A DNA stretch of 38,502 nt from CBFDBF01 sp050295355 (lineage in GTDB: Bacteria > Pseudomonadota > Gammaproteobacteria > Chromatiales > Chromatiaceae), in NCBI GenBank assembly GCA_050295355.1, contig JBNKPL010000008.1, forward strand, positions 1 through 38,502. The letters run 5' to 3'. Numbering within the stretch: the stretch's first letter is position 1; each line of letters starts with the position of its first letter. A program made the position numbers and the translations under genes. Positions 25,068-33,245 of this stretch are shown piece after piece. The notes beneath the pieces are model-generated. The model was not told where the DNA came from, ran no database searches, and saw only the letters and a program-made list of their open reading frames with translations.

Positions 25068-25190
25068 TCAGTCTTCGCTATGATCCGTATTCATGAGCTT
25101 CATAACTTTGATGCTCAAAAACACAAGAACTACAGTAGCAAGTACAACCGTCAGTGCGGAACCCCAGACAACCGGATCACTCAAGTCCAT
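25068..25190 (-). CDS. 40-residue single-helix membrane peptide, CcoM-like candidate
   Basis: A short gene between ccoP and the terminator. It starts MDLSDPVVWG, has one hydrophobic helix (about residues 8-27, rich in Val, Leu and Thr), then a basic stretch (SIKVMKLM) and an acidic end (DHSED). The basic side after the helix predicts N-out/C-in. AAGGGG lies six bases before the ATG. It shares the ccoNOQP strand and terminator. Pseudomonas stutzeri cbb3 has a tiny single-helix subunit called CcoM; this gene has the right size, topology and place, but sequence similarity is not established here. Confidence 0.7.
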   Translation of the reverse strand: MDLSDPVVWGSALTVVLATVVLVFLSIKVMKLMNTDHSED

Positions 25191-25276
25191 AGCATACCCC
25201 TTCTAATGTTATTGTGACCCCACATGGAGGATAACCTCCATGTGGGACACGTTAGCTATACTCTCGTCAAATCAGA

Positions 25277-26125
25277 TTACTGACCGCCGCCCAGCTTGTG
25301 GACGTACACCGCCAGCTTCTTGATGTCGTCCTTGGAGAGACGGCCACCAAAAGTAGGCATTTCGGCCTGACGGGTCATCGGGTCGGTAGCATCGTTTACA
25401 CCATGAGTGATGGTGTACTTGATGCTGGCCAACTGATCGGCCTCAGCGAAACGGTAGATACCGTCGGTCAGATTAGCCGATCCAAGCACGGCCATACCCT
25501 TGCCGTCCATGCCATGGCATGCCACGCAACCCTTCTGCAGGAAGAGCGGTTCCGCAGCGGGATTGCCGCTCATCACCGCCTGCGCCAGGGTATCGATCTC
25601 AGCCGCGGACAGGATCTTGCCGTGAGCGGTCATGACGCCCTTGCGGCCATTGGTGATGGTCTGCTCAATGGTCTCGATGGTGCCGCCGTAGAGCCAGTCG
25701 TCGTCAGCCAGAACCGGGAAGCCAGGACCACCTGAACCACCCGTGCCGTGGCAAGCCTTGCAGTTATCACCGAACAGCACCTTGGTGGCAGCTTCGGTAT
25801 AGGCTGCCAGGTTGGCGTCGTTCAGGATCTCCGCAGCACTCATGCCGGCGATCTGATCTTCATACTGGGCACGCTTTGCAGTGATCTCATCCACACCCGC
25901 GTTGTATTCCTGCATCTGGGTCCACTTCAGAAGACCTTCGTTATGGCCCTTAGGACCTGCGAAAGGCCAGGCAGGATACAGGATGCCGTAGATCACCCAG
26001 CCAGCGACACTCGCCCAGAAGGCCAGCATCCACCAGGCTGGTGGGGGATTCTCGAGCTCCCGCAGATTGTCGTCCCAAACATGTCCGGTGTTGTTTTCAC
26101 CCGGAAAAGCATTATTCTCCGCCAT
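25277..26125 (-). CDS. ccoP: cbb3 oxidase diheme subunit CcoP
   Basis: 282 residues. An N-terminal region with the family's HVWDDNLRELENPPPAWW, one or two membrane helices (about 29-51), then two cytochrome c domains with CKACH (122-126) and CVACH (200-204). It takes electrons from soluble cytochromes and passes them to CcoO/CcoN. The ATG at 26125 has GGAG six bases upstream; the longer frame to 26230 is within ccoQ. It overlaps the end of ccoQ by 14 bases. Confidence 0.97.
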   Translation of the reverse strand: MAENNAFPGENNTGHVWDDNLRELENPPPAWWMLAFWASVAGWVIYGILYPAWPFAGPKGHNEGLLKWTQMQEYNAGVDEITAKRAQYEDQIAGMSAAEILNDANLAAYTEAATKVLFGDNCKACHGTGGSGGPGFPVLADDDWLYGGTIETIEQTITNGRKGVMTAHGKILSAAEIDTLAQAVMSGNPAAEPLFLQKGCVACHGMDGKGMAVLGSANLTDGIYRFAEADQLASIKYTITHGVNDATDPMTRQAEMPTFGGRLSKDDIKKLAVYVHKLGGGQ

Positions 26126-26330
26126 TTTCTTCTCCACTTGTGTCTGTTGTGTCGTCGTCGAACGGGATGCTTTTGTAAGATTCCAGCTTATCCCGGTTCT
26201 TCGGACGTAAGGCGTAAAAGTAAGCCCCAACCATCAGGAGGAAGATAACCACCGTGGTGACCATAATGATCCAGTCATTGGTGGTCATCGCCTCCCAATC
26301 GGTATGGAAATACTGCTCCAGGCTACTCAC
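26112..26330 (-). CDS. ccoQ: cbb3 oxidase small subunit CcoQ (FixQ)
   Basis: 72 residues with one membrane helix followed by ALRPKNRDKLESYKSIPFDDD, a FixQ-type tail. CcoQ stabilises the cbb3 core complex. Two starts are possible: GTG at 26330, which overlaps the ccoO stop (GTGAGTAG) and has AAGG six bases before it, or ATG at 26288 (58 residues), where GGAGG is only two bases away. The GTG is preferred because it keeps the HTDWEAMTTNDW stretch and has proper spacing. It overlaps ccoP by 14 bases. Confidence 0.88.
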   Translation of the reverse strand: MSSLEQYFHTDWEAMTTNDWIIMVTTVVIFLLMVGAYFYALRPKNRDKLESYKSIPFDDDTTDTSGEENGGE

Positions 26331-27033
26331 GGTATACCTTGCTCTCGTCCAGCTTAGCCATGGTGCCAAGAACCTGGAGGTATGCCACTACGGCATCTTC
26401 CTCGGTCTTGCCTTCCAGCTGAGCCGGCGCATCTTCCATGTCTGCATCGGTGTAAGGCACACCCATCAGACGCATGACGGACATCCGGGTCTTGATGTCG
26501 GAGTTGTCCACCATGGAGTCTTTCAGCCACGGATAGTTGGGCATAACGGACTCAGGTACCACCGCACGGGGCGCCCGCAGATGCTTGCGGTGCCAGTCGT
26601 TGGAGTACTTACCGCCTACCCGAGCCAGGTCCGGACCGGTACGCTTGGAACCCCACTGGAAGGGGTGGTCGTACATGGACTCGGAAGCGAGTGAGTAGTG
26701 TCCGTAGCGGTCTTTCTCATCACGGAACGGACGCACCATCTGGGAGTGGCACAGGTAGCACCCCTCGCGCAGATAGACATCACGCCCTTTCAACTCCAGC
26801 GGAGTGTAGGGACGGACACCGTCACCAGCTTTCCAGTCCGCAAGGGACTGACCATCGGCACGCTGCCACACGATCTCCGGAGCCTTATTGTGTTCCATGG
26901 TGTCGCTGAGAACGAACAGCGGCACAATTTCCACAATACCACCCACGGAGAGGGCAACTGCCAGGACGATAAGCAACGCCCAGACATTGACTTCCATCTT
27001 TTCCTGGAAGTTTTTGGGTTCTGTATTTGCCAT
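26323..27033 (-). CDS. ccoO: cbb3 oxidase monoheme subunit CcoO
   Basis: 236 residues. One N-terminal membrane helix (about 17-43), then a cytochrome c domain with CYLCH (Cys92, Cys95, His96) in the family motif EGCYLCHSQMVRPF. Other CcoO hallmarks are SKRTGPDLARVGGKYSNDWH and VMPNYPWL. It carries electrons from CcoP to the CcoN catalytic subunit. It starts 19 bases after ccoN; the end overlaps ccoQ. Confidence 0.97.
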   Translation of the reverse strand: MANTEPKNFQEKMEVNVWALLIVLAVALSVGGIVEIVPLFVLSDTMEHNKAPEIVWQRADGQSLADWKAGDGVRPYTPLELKGRDVYLREGCYLCHSQMVRPFRDEKDRYGHYSLASESMYDHPFQWGSKRTGPDLARVGGKYSNDWHRKHLRAPRAVVPESVMPNYPWLKDSMVDNSDIKTRMSVMRLMGVPYTDADMEDAPAQLEGKTEEDAVVAYLQVLGTMAKLDESKVYRE

Positions 27034-27052
27034 TTTTCTTTACTCCCCCTAA

Positions 27053-28486
27053 TTAAGCGCCAGCCGCAGCGGTCTTGGCCTGCTGCAGACTGCCTTCGGA
27101 CACGGACTTCTTCACGGTCATCAGCACATTGACCAGCATCAGCACTGCGCCCAAGAAGAAGATGCCGCCACCGACGGTACGCATGGCGTAGTACGGGTGC
27201 ATGGCTTCAACCGATTCGGCGAAGGTGTAGGCCAGGGTGCCGTACTCATCGTAGGCGCGCCACATCAGGCCCTGCATGATACCGGATACCCACATGGCGA
27301 CGATGTAGATCACGGCGCCGATGGTGGTGGTCCAGAAGTGAGCGTTGATCAGCTTCTGTGACCACATCTCAGTGTGGAAGGTACGCATCATGATGTGGTA
27401 GATGGCGCCGATACCGACCATGGCTACCCAACCCAGGGCACCGGAGTGCACGTGGCCGACGGTCCAGTCGGTGTAGTGGGACAGGGCGTTAACGGTCTTC
27501 AGGGACATGACCGGACCTTCGAAGGTGGACATGGCGTAGAAGGCCAGGGACATGATCAGGAAACGCAGGATGTAGTCGGTACGCAGCTTATCCCAGGCAC
27601 CGGAGAGGGTCATCATGCCGTTCACGGCGCCGCCCCAGGAGGGGATGATCATGGCGACGGATACGATGGCGCCCAAGGAACCGGTCCAGTCGGGAAGCGC
27701 GGTGTACTGCAGGTGGTGAGGACCGAGCCACACATAACCGAACATCAGCGCCCAGAAGTGGATCACCGACAGACGGTAAGAGTAGACCGGACGGCCAGCC
27801 TGCTTGGGTACGAAGTAGTACATGATGCCGAGGAAGCCGGCGGTCAGGTAGAAACCTACAGCGTTATGACCCCACCACCACTGGATCATGGCGTCCTGCA
27901 CCCCGGAGAACAGGGAGTAGGAATCGGTCAGGCTCACTGGAATGGCGAGGCTGTTAACCACGTGCAGGTAGGTGATCATCACCATCATGCCGAGGAAGAA
28001 CCAGTTGGACACATAGATGTGTGAGGTTTCACGCTTGGCGATGGTCATCACAAAGTTGCCGAAGAAAGAGAGCCAAACCACGGCGATTGCGATATCGATC
28101 GGCCATTCCAGCTCGGCATACTCTTTACCGGAGGTGATACCCAGCGGATAGGAGATAACCGCCGACACGATGATCAGGTTCCAGCCAACAAAGGTGAACC
28201 ATGCCAGCTTGTCGCTCCACAGCCGCGTCTGACAGGAACGCTGAACACTGTAGAAGCCGGTAGCCATCAAGGTGCATCCGCCAAAGGCGAAAATCACCGC
28301 GTTGGTGTGCAACGGACGGATACGCCCGAATGTAATATAAGGTAGATCAAAGTTCAGAATTGGCCACGCCAGTTCGGCGGCAATGTAGACACCGACCAGC
28401 GCGCCTACCACTAGGTAGACAACTGCCAGAACGGCGAACCAACGCACAACATTGAAGTTGTACTTTTGTTCAGCAACGGCTTCCAT
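27053..28486 (-). CDS. ccoN: cbb3 oxidase catalytic subunit CcoN
   Basis: 477 residues, about twelve membrane helices. The heme-copper oxidase C-family core subunit that reduces oxygen at the heme b3-CuB site and pumps protons. Typical motifs: PLHTNAVIFAFGG near helix 2 (heme ligand His), QWWWGHNAVGFYLT (CuB ligand His and the cross-linked Tyr region), LGPHHLQYTALPDW and HYTDWTVGHVHSGALGW (heme ligand histidines). The ATG at 28486 follows a strong AGGGGGG ribosome site; a longer frame to 28537 is not supported. First gene of ccoNOQP. Confidence 0.97.
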   Translation of the reverse strand: MEAVAEQKYNFNVVRWFAVLAVVYLVVGALVGVYIAAELAWPILNFDLPYITFGRIRPLHTNAVIFAFGGCTLMATGFYSVQRSCQTRLWSDKLAWFTFVGWNLIIVSAVISYPLGITSGKEYAELEWPIDIAIAVVWLSFFGNFVMTIAKRETSHIYVSNWFFLGMMVMITYLHVVNSLAIPVSLTDSYSLFSGVQDAMIQWWWGHNAVGFYLTAGFLGIMYYFVPKQAGRPVYSYRLSVIHFWALMFGYVWLGPHHLQYTALPDWTGSLGAIVSVAMIIPSWGGAVNGMMTLSGAWDKLRTDYILRFLIMSLAFYAMSTFEGPVMSLKTVNALSHYTDWTVGHVHSGALGWVAMVGIGAIYHIMMRTFHTEMWSQKLINAHFWTTTIGAVIYIVAMWVSGIMQGLMWRAYDEYGTLAYTFAESVEAMHPYYAMRTVGGGIFFLGAVLMLVNVLMTVKKSVSEGSLQQAKTAAAGA

Positions 28487-28590
28487 GGACCCCCCTCGTT
28501 TTTCTTGGGTTAGAGATACAGAAAAAAACTCACGCAACTTCGTGAGGGAACTCTAAAATCACGGAGCAACCCGAGTTTTAGCTGTGGCAT

Positions 28591-28619
28591 ATGACATACT
28601 TATGAGCACTTTTTGTCAA
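28591..28619 (-). promoter_or_regulatory. Candidate promoter of ccoNOQP
   Basis: On the minus strand, a perfect TTGACA (28614-28619), 17 bases, then TGTCAT (28591-28596), a weak -10. It would give a leader of about 98 bases before ccoN. Confidence 0.4.
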
Positions 28620-28831
28620 GGATATATAACAAAGGACAATTTATCCGAGTGCTGCAATATGTTTTTTAACGTGTTGTTTAAACTAAGCAATTTGTTTATG
28701 TAAAATCCATTTTATGGCGGCAATTCAATATTTCTATGGAACTACTAGGGTAATCCCTACCCAGCACATTTCCGCCAATTTTCAAGCCACAAACTGGCAA
28801 TAGATAGGATTTGTTTTCGTTTTGGGCACAA

Positions 28832-28856
28832 AAAAGGCCCCAAAATGGGGCCTTTT
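28832..28856 (-). terminator. Terminator after the peroxiredoxin gene
   Basis: An 11-base-pair stem AAAAGGCCCCA/TGGGGCCTTTT with a three-base loop. On the minus strand it ends in a run of T's, 33 bases past the peroxiredoxin stop. Confidence 0.9.
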
Positions 28857-28888
28857 CTGGTGAGCCAATTTGACTCAGGGGAGCCGAA

Positions 28889-29485
28889 TCACAACTCTTC
28901 GGCGTGTTCCGCCAGGTACTCAGCCACCCCTTCCGTGGAGCCTTTCATACCCGCTTTACCCTTCTGCCAGCCGGCCGGACAGACCTCGCCGTGTTCCTCG
29001 GTGAACTGCAGCGCATCCACCATGCGCAGCATCTCGTCCACGTTGCGGCCCAAAGGCAGAGCGTTTACCACCTGATGCTGAACCACGCCTTCCTTGTCGA
29101 TCAGGAATGAACCCCGCAGGGCGATTCCCGGGCTGGTGCGCACATCATAGGCATCGGTTACCTCTTTATTGATATCCGCGATCATTGGGAACTGGACGTT
29201 GCCAATGCCGCCATTCTTCACATCGGTGTTCTTCCAGGCCAGATGGGTGAAATGGGAATCGATGGACACCGCGATCACCTCGGTGTTGCGCGCCTTGAAC
29301 TCGTTCAGGCGGTGGTCGAAAGCGATGATCTCGGAAGGACACACAAAGGTGAAATCCAGGGGATAAAAGAACAGCACTACATATTTGCCCTTGTAATCAG
29401 AAAGAGAGATCTCCTGAAAACTGTTGTCGGGCATAACGGCCTGTACCTTGAAATCCGGGGCTTGCTTACCAACAAGTACGCTCAT
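28889..29485 (-). CDS. Typical 2-Cys peroxiredoxin
   Basis: 198 residues of the AhpC/Prx1 class. It reduces hydrogen peroxide and organic peroxides in the cytosol. Peroxidatic Cys49 is in FTFVCPSE; resolving Cys169 is in HGEVCPAGW. A C-terminal tail of about 25 residues follows, as in Prx1 types. GGAGAAATAAATC places a ribosome site before the ATG. The perfect palindrome CAATCGATTG (29506-29515) is just upstream. It follows the superoxide reductase gene by 106 bases on the same strand; superoxide reductase makes the peroxide that this enzyme removes. Confidence 0.95.
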   Translation of the reverse strand: MSVLVGKQAPDFKVQAVMPDNSFQEISLSDYKGKYVVLFFYPLDFTFVCPSEIIAFDHRLNEFKARNTEVIAVSIDSHFTHLAWKNTDVKNGGIGNVQFPMIADINKEVTDAYDVRTSPGIALRGSFLIDKEGVVQHQVVNALPLGRNVDEMLRMVDALQFTEEHGEVCPAGWQKGKAGMKGSTEGVAEYLAEHAEEL

Positions 29486-29591
29486 GATTTATTTCTCCAA
29501 TTTAGCAATCGATTGAAACCTGTTATTCAGCGGCTTTGGGACTTGTTCCCACGCGGGCCGGCATCTCCTCAAATACTCTACTTTTTCTATT

Positions 29592-29981
29592 CTACGATAC
29601 CGTTACGGTGACGGGATCGCTCTCCCACAGGCCGTGCTTGGTGCAGTAGGACATGGCGGTCAACGACAGATTACCCACTGCCGGCACGATATTGAAAGTC
29701 ACTTCTGCGTTGCCCTTGGCCCCGTCACCACCGAGCGTCCCGGCAGGGAAAGAGGCCTCAGCCAGCAGGGTTGCTCCATTGAACAGCTGTATGGAGCGGA
29801 TGTGGTGATCACTATCGTCTGGATGGGCGTATTCGTTCCCCATCTTCACCGTAACCGCGAACTTTTCACCCGCACTGGCGCTATCGGCGCAATGCACAAA
29901 GGGAGAGTGACGGTCGATGTAATCCTTTTTCTGCTCCTTATCCACCTGCGAGATATCAACATAACGATTAACGGTAGGCAT
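29592..29981 (-). CDS. sor: Superoxide reductase, neelaredoxin type
   Basis: 129 residues, a single iron-centre domain with no desulforedoxin part. It reduces superoxide to hydrogen peroxide without making oxygen. The Fe ligands expected from the family are visible: His25 (in DRHSP), His53 and His59/His60 in HPDDSDHHI, and Cys113 with His116 in SYCTKHGLWE. The usual EKHVP motif, with its key lysine, is DRHSP here, so Arg24 stands where the lysine normally is. AAGGAG lies seven bases before the ATG. It has the same strand as peroxiredoxin downstream and is divergent from an XRE-cupin regulator. Confidence 0.9.
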   Translation of the reverse strand: MPTVNRYVDISQVDKEQKKDYIDRHSPFVHCADSASAGEKFAVTVKMGNEYAHPDDSDHHIRSIQLFNGATLLAEASFPAGTLGGDGAKGNAEVTFNIVPAVGNLSLTAMSYCTKHGLWESDPVTVTVS

Positions 29982-30025
29982 GTTTATTACTCCTTGCTAC
30001 TTGAATTATCTTAACTTCAAACTGG

Positions 30026-30075
30026 AATTGGTCTAAAACAGTTCTCGACTGTCGTCTAATTGGTCGATATACTGT
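30026..30075. promoter_or_regulatory. Cluster of short repeats upstream of superoxide reductase
   Basis: AATTGGTC occurs twice in direct orientation (30026-30033, 30058-30065), 32 bases apart, about three helix turns. Between them is the inverted repeat ACAGT-N5-ACTGT (30038-30052), and a further ACTGT follows at 30071-30075. The spacing fits a multi-site operator, but the binding protein is unknown. Confidence 0.45.
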
Positions 30076-30106
30076 CACTCACCGTTTCGCCTGTCAAGAA
30101 AAATTA

Positions 30107-30118
30107 TCGATATATCGA
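30107..30118. promoter_or_regulatory. 12-base palindrome before the XRE-cupin gene
   Basis: TCGATATATCGA, a perfect palindrome 49 bases before the regulator's start, just ahead of a TATATT/TATTAT stretch that could be its -10. The half-site TCGATATA also appears at 30064-30071. It may be an autoregulatory operator. Confidence 0.45.
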
Positions 30119-30166
30119 CACATTTGTTGCTATATTATCAGGCACCACATGGAGGCTCATCATCGC

Positions 30167-30721
30167 ATGATTACCAATCTGGTTGGGAATCGTATTCGTG
30201 AACTGCGCGCCAAGCGCAAAATGACCCAGCAGCAGTTGGCGGAACTGGCGGATATTCCGCGTGCCACCCTCGCCACCATTGAAAAGGACGACTCCAACCC
30301 CAGCCTGGCCGCCGTGCATAGAATAGCGGTCGCCCTGGATTCCACCATTGATGATCTGCTGGAAACGCAGCAGGCAAGGATCGAACTGATCCCACGGGAA
30401 AAGATGGGGATAACGGAGTCCGGCAAGGGGCAATATCAGGCGGTCACGGTCTCTCCGCCCAGCAGTCCGGAACTGCTGCAGCAGCTATTCACCCTATCCG
30501 GGGACGCCCTGGTCCAGGGGAAACCGCACCCTCCGGGCAGTGAGGAGTATCTGCATATTCTGGAGGGCGAGGTGATTCTGGAAGTCGCCGGGGAGAAAGT
30601 ACATCTGCGGCAGGGAGACAGCGCCCACTTTCGGGGCAACGTGAAGCACAGTTATCAAAACCCCGGGAAAAGAAATGCGCGTGGAATGGTCACCATCCTG
30701 ATCTATCCAGAGGTTCGCTGA
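30167..30721 (+). CDS. XRE-family regulator with C-terminal cupin domain
   Basis: 184 residues. An N-terminal Cro/C1-type helix-turn-helix (about 5-60; MTQQQLAELADIPRATLATIE) and a C-terminal cupin (about 100-180; PGSEEYLHILEGEVIL, RQGDSAHFRGNVKHSYQN). The cupin of this class senses small ligands or metals. Histidines suited to metal binding are limited, so the ligand is open. The ATG at 30167 has GGAGG eleven bases before it; an earlier in-frame ATG at 30149 adds six residues. It is divergent from sor, with possible operators between them, so it may control the superoxide/peroxide pair. Confidence 0.88.
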   Translation: MITNLVGNRIRELRAKRKMTQQQLAELADIPRATLATIEKDDSNPSLAAVHRIAVALDSTIDDLLETQQARIELIPREKMGITESGKGQYQAVTVSPPSSPELLQQLFTLSGDALVQGKPHPPGSEEYLHILEGEVILEVAGEKVHLRQGDSAHFRGNVKHSYQNPGKRNARGMVTILIYPEVR

Positions 30722-30745
30722 TACCCTCTCTCTGGCGGCAGCGGT

Positions 30746-31741
30746 CTATTTGAAGATCGCATCCACGGAGAAGCCCTCCTTCTCCAATATACTCCGCAGC
30801 CGCTTCAGACCGTCCATCTGGATCTGGCGTACCCGCTCGCGGGTTACCCCCAGTTCATTGGCCACCTCTTCCAGGGTGGAATTCTCATAGCCGTGCAGGC
30901 CGAAACGCCGCTCCACCACCTCGCGCTGCTTGTCGTTCAGCTTGCTCAGCCAGTAGTCTAGATTGGAGCACAGTTTTTCATTCTGTACGCTTTCGGTCGG
31001 ATCCGCGGTGTTCTTGTCCGAAATCGTATCCAGCAACGGCTTGTCCGCGTCCTTGCCGAACGGGGTGTCCACGGAGGTGACCCGCTCATTGAGGCCCAGC
31101 ATGCGTTTCACTTCGTCGATAGGCCGCTCCAGAAGATCAGCGACCTCCTCCGCGGTGGGCTCATGATCCAGAGTCTGGGCCAGCTTGCGCGCCGCCCGCA
31201 GGTAGACATTGATCTCCTTCACCACATGAATGGGCAAGCGGATGGTGCGGGTCTGGTTCATGATGGCTCGCTCAATGGTCTGGCGTATCCACCAGGTGGC
31301 GTAGGTGGAAAAACGAAAACCCCTTTCCGGATCAAACTTCTCAACCGCCCGGATCAGTCCCAGATTTCCCTCCTCAATGAGGTCGAGCAGGGCCAAACCG
31401 CGGTTCATATAGCGCCGGGCGATCTTGACCACCAGCCGCAAATTGCTTTCGATCATCCGTTGGCGCGCGGCAATATCCCCCTTCTGCGCCAAACGGGAGA
31501 AATAAACCTCCTCCTCGGCGGTCAGAAGCTGGGAGTGCCCGATCTCGTTCAGGTACAACCGGGTTGCGTCCATCTGAGCATGGGTCACATCCTCATCGAA
31601 CGTCTCCTTCGTCTCAGTAGTTTCGGCTACTGACTCCTCCTCATCGATCTCTTCGATTTCAGATTCATCTTTCATAAGTTCAGCGCTTTCCGCAGGATCA
31701 TCATCCTGCATCTCCTCGTTATAATCTTTTGGCTTGTTCAT
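30746..31741 (-). CDS. rpoS: Stationary-phase/stress sigma factor RpoS
   Basis: 331 residues. A group 2 sigma70-type factor with an acidic N-terminus, region 1.2 (DATRLYLNEIGHSQLLTAEE), region 2 (RMIESNLRLVVKIARRY, DLIEEGNLGLIRAVEKFD, FSTYATWWIRQTIERA), region 3 and region 4 (RFGLHGYENSTLEEVANELG, VTRERVRQIQ). It lacks the long region 1.1 and non-conserved insert of RpoD. The position after nlpD, 27 bases away, is the classic rpoS setting; in relatives a main rpoS promoter lies within nlpD. Confidence 0.97.
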   Translation of the reverse strand: MNKPKDYNEEMQDDDPAESAELMKDESEIEEIDEEESVAETTETKETFDEDVTHAQMDATRLYLNEIGHSQLLTAEEEVYFSRLAQKGDIAARQRMIESNLRLVVKIARRYMNRGLALLDLIEEGNLGLIRAVEKFDPERGFRFSTYATWWIRQTIERAIMNQTRTIRLPIHVVKEINVYLRAARKLAQTLDHEPTAEEVADLLERPIDEVKRMLGLNERVTSVDTPFGKDADKPLLDTISDKNTADPTESVQNEKLCSNLDYWLSKLNDKQREVVERRFGLHGYENSTLEEVANELGVTRERVRQIQMDGLKRLRSILEKEGFSVDAIFK

Positions 31742-31768
31742 ATCCGCAATTCTCCCTGTATGCGGCGA

Positions 31769-32629
31769 TCAGCGGCGGCTTGGCAGCAGGGAAACCGGGT
31801 TAACTGGAGCACCGTTGAATCGAATTTCAAAGTGCAGCCTGGCTTGGCCATCCCCGTTGATCCCCATCTCCGCAATGCGCATACCTCTGCTGACCTTATC
31901 GCCTTCCTTCACCAACAGGCGCCGGTTATGTCCATAGGCGCTCAAATAATCACTGTTGTGCTTCACAATCACCAACTGCCCATAACCAATGAGGCCGGTC
32001 CCGCTATACACCACGGTTCCCGCCTCGGCGGCCAGGATAGACTCACCTGCGGCGCCCGCAATTTCGATCCCCTTACGGTTTGGATCCTTGGCGGAATATT
32101 CCTGTACCACTTTTCCCTTTGTCGGCCATTGCCAACGTAACTTAACCCCTGTTTTTAAACTTTTTTTCGTCGCCGGCGCCGGGGCAGGCTTGGGGGGATT
32201 CCTGGGTTGGCTTTGGGTCTTTACTGGAGACGGCGTAACGCTCTTCGCCGCAGGCTGGGACGGCGCGGTCGCCACCACCCTGGGTTTGACTACCAGCAGA
32301 CGTTGCCCGGGGTATATGGTGTAGGGATAGGGCACCCCGTTCCAGTCCGCCAGGCGCCGATGATCGATACCGTATCTCCAGGCAATGGAATAGAGGGTGT
32401 CCCCCTTGAGGACGACATGATAATTCTTTACGCGAACTGGCCTGGGTTGCGGTTTTGATCGAGGCACCGAGCTGACGTCATCAATGCCTCTGACAGGAGC
32501 AGGCGTAGCAGAGCTACCACAACCCGTCACGAATACAGCCGCGGCAAGACACAGGAACAGCATCGACCTGTGAATCCGGCATAATACACAGCGCTTATGC
32601 CATCTGCCTTTGCTGTTATCTTGATTCAT
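31769..32629 (-). CDS. nlpD: Lipoprotein NlpD, LysM and M23-like domains
   Basis: 286 residues. An outer-membrane lipoprotein that activates a cell-wall amidase during division. It has a signal sequence with lipobox VTGC (Cys37), a LysM domain (about 69-112; LKGDTLYSIAWRYGI) and a C-terminal M23-like domain. The M23 metal-binding histidines are partly lost: NRKGIEIAG replaces the usual HxGxDIA, and RLHFEIR replaces HLHFE. The domain is therefore probably non-catalytic, as in E. coli NlpD. The ATG at 32629 is used; one at 32563 would shorten the leader. Confidence 0.93.
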   Translation of the reverse strand: MNQDNSKGRWHKRCVLCRIHRSMLFLCLAAAVFVTGCGSSATPAPVRGIDDVSSVPRSKPQPRPVRVKNYHVVLKGDTLYSIAWRYGIDHRRLADWNGVPYPYTIYPGQRLLVVKPRVVATAPSQPAAKSVTPSPVKTQSQPRNPPKPAPAPATKKSLKTGVKLRWQWPTKGKVVQEYSAKDPNRKGIEIAGAAGESILAAEAGTVVYSGTGLIGYGQLVIVKHNSDYLSAYGHNRRLLVKEGDKVSRGMRIAEMGINGDGQARLHFEIRFNGAPVNPVSLLPSRR

Positions 32630-32657
32630 CCTCACCCTCTTGCCTGTGCTGCAACCC

Positions 32658-33245
32658 CTAGGTTTTGAACACCTTTACCAGCACAATCACCACAACCACG
32701 ATCACCACCACGGCCCAACCGATTCGATCGATATACTTGCGCAGGGCGCCTTCCATCCGCTCCCCGCCCCAGCGCATTAATCCGGCCACCAGATAAAAGC
32801 GCGCGCCGCGGCCGATCAGGGAGGCGGCGATAAAGGGGGCAAAGGCCATGGATATCACGCCGGCTGTGATGGTAAACACCTTGTAAGGAATGGGGGAAAA
32901 GCCGGCCAGAAAGACCGCCCAAAACCCCCAGTTATCGAACCACTCCTTGGCCTTCAGGTATTTCGGATAATAACCCGCATCCCGCAGCAGCGGCTCTACC
33001 AGATCGAAAAAGAAAAGCCCGATGAAGTAGCCGAGTATCCCTCCCAACACGGAGGCGATGGTAGTGATCAGAGCGAACCTCCAGGCCCGTTCTGGCTTGG
33101 CCAGCACCATAGGCGCCAGCATCACGTCCGGCGGGATGGGAAAGAAGGAGGATTCGGAGAAACTGAGCCCGGCCAGGTAATAGGGCGCGTGGCGATGACG
33201 GGACCAGGCCATAACACGTTCATACAGAGCCGAAAATATTCGCAT
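32658..33245 (-). CDS. YqaA-type DedA-family membrane protein
   Basis: 195 residues, SNARE-associated/DedA superfamily. About four membrane segments, with the family's FSESSFFPIPPDVMLAPMV early and FSPIPYKVFTITAGV in the second half. DedA proteins are linked to membrane lipid transport and homeostasis. The ATG at 33245 shares a base with the pcm stop (TGATG), so it is translationally coupled; a GTG one codon earlier is possible. Its place between pcm and nlpD is seen in many gammaproteobacteria. Confidence 0.9.
   Translation of the reverse strand: MRIFSALYERVMAWSRHRHAPYYLAGLSFSESSFFPIPPDVMLAPMVLAKPERAWRFALITTIASVLGGILGYFIGLFFFDLVEPLLRDAGYYPKYLKAKEWFDNWGFWAVFLAGFSPIPYKVFTITAGVISMAFAPFIAASLIGRGARFYLVAGLMRWGGERMEGALRKYIDRIGWAVVVIVVVVIVLVKVFKT

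Larger units (their letters stand above)
28487..28888. other. 402-base gap between ccoN and the peroxiredoxin gene
   Basis: AT-rich. It holds the candidate ccoN promoter (28591-28619) and the peroxiredoxin terminator (28832-28856). No FNR-type box close to consensus was found. Nothing else is recognised between 28620 and 28830 apart from AT-rich sequence. Confidence 0.6.

Noticed and set aside
28487..28888. FNR box before ccoN
   Set aside because: Searched by eye on both strands; no site with good matches in both halves and four-base spacing.
29592..29981. SoxY/SoxZ-like carrier as an alternative to superoxide reductase
   Set aside because: The HPxxxDHH and CxxHGLW iron-ligand motifs point clearly to the superoxide reductase family.
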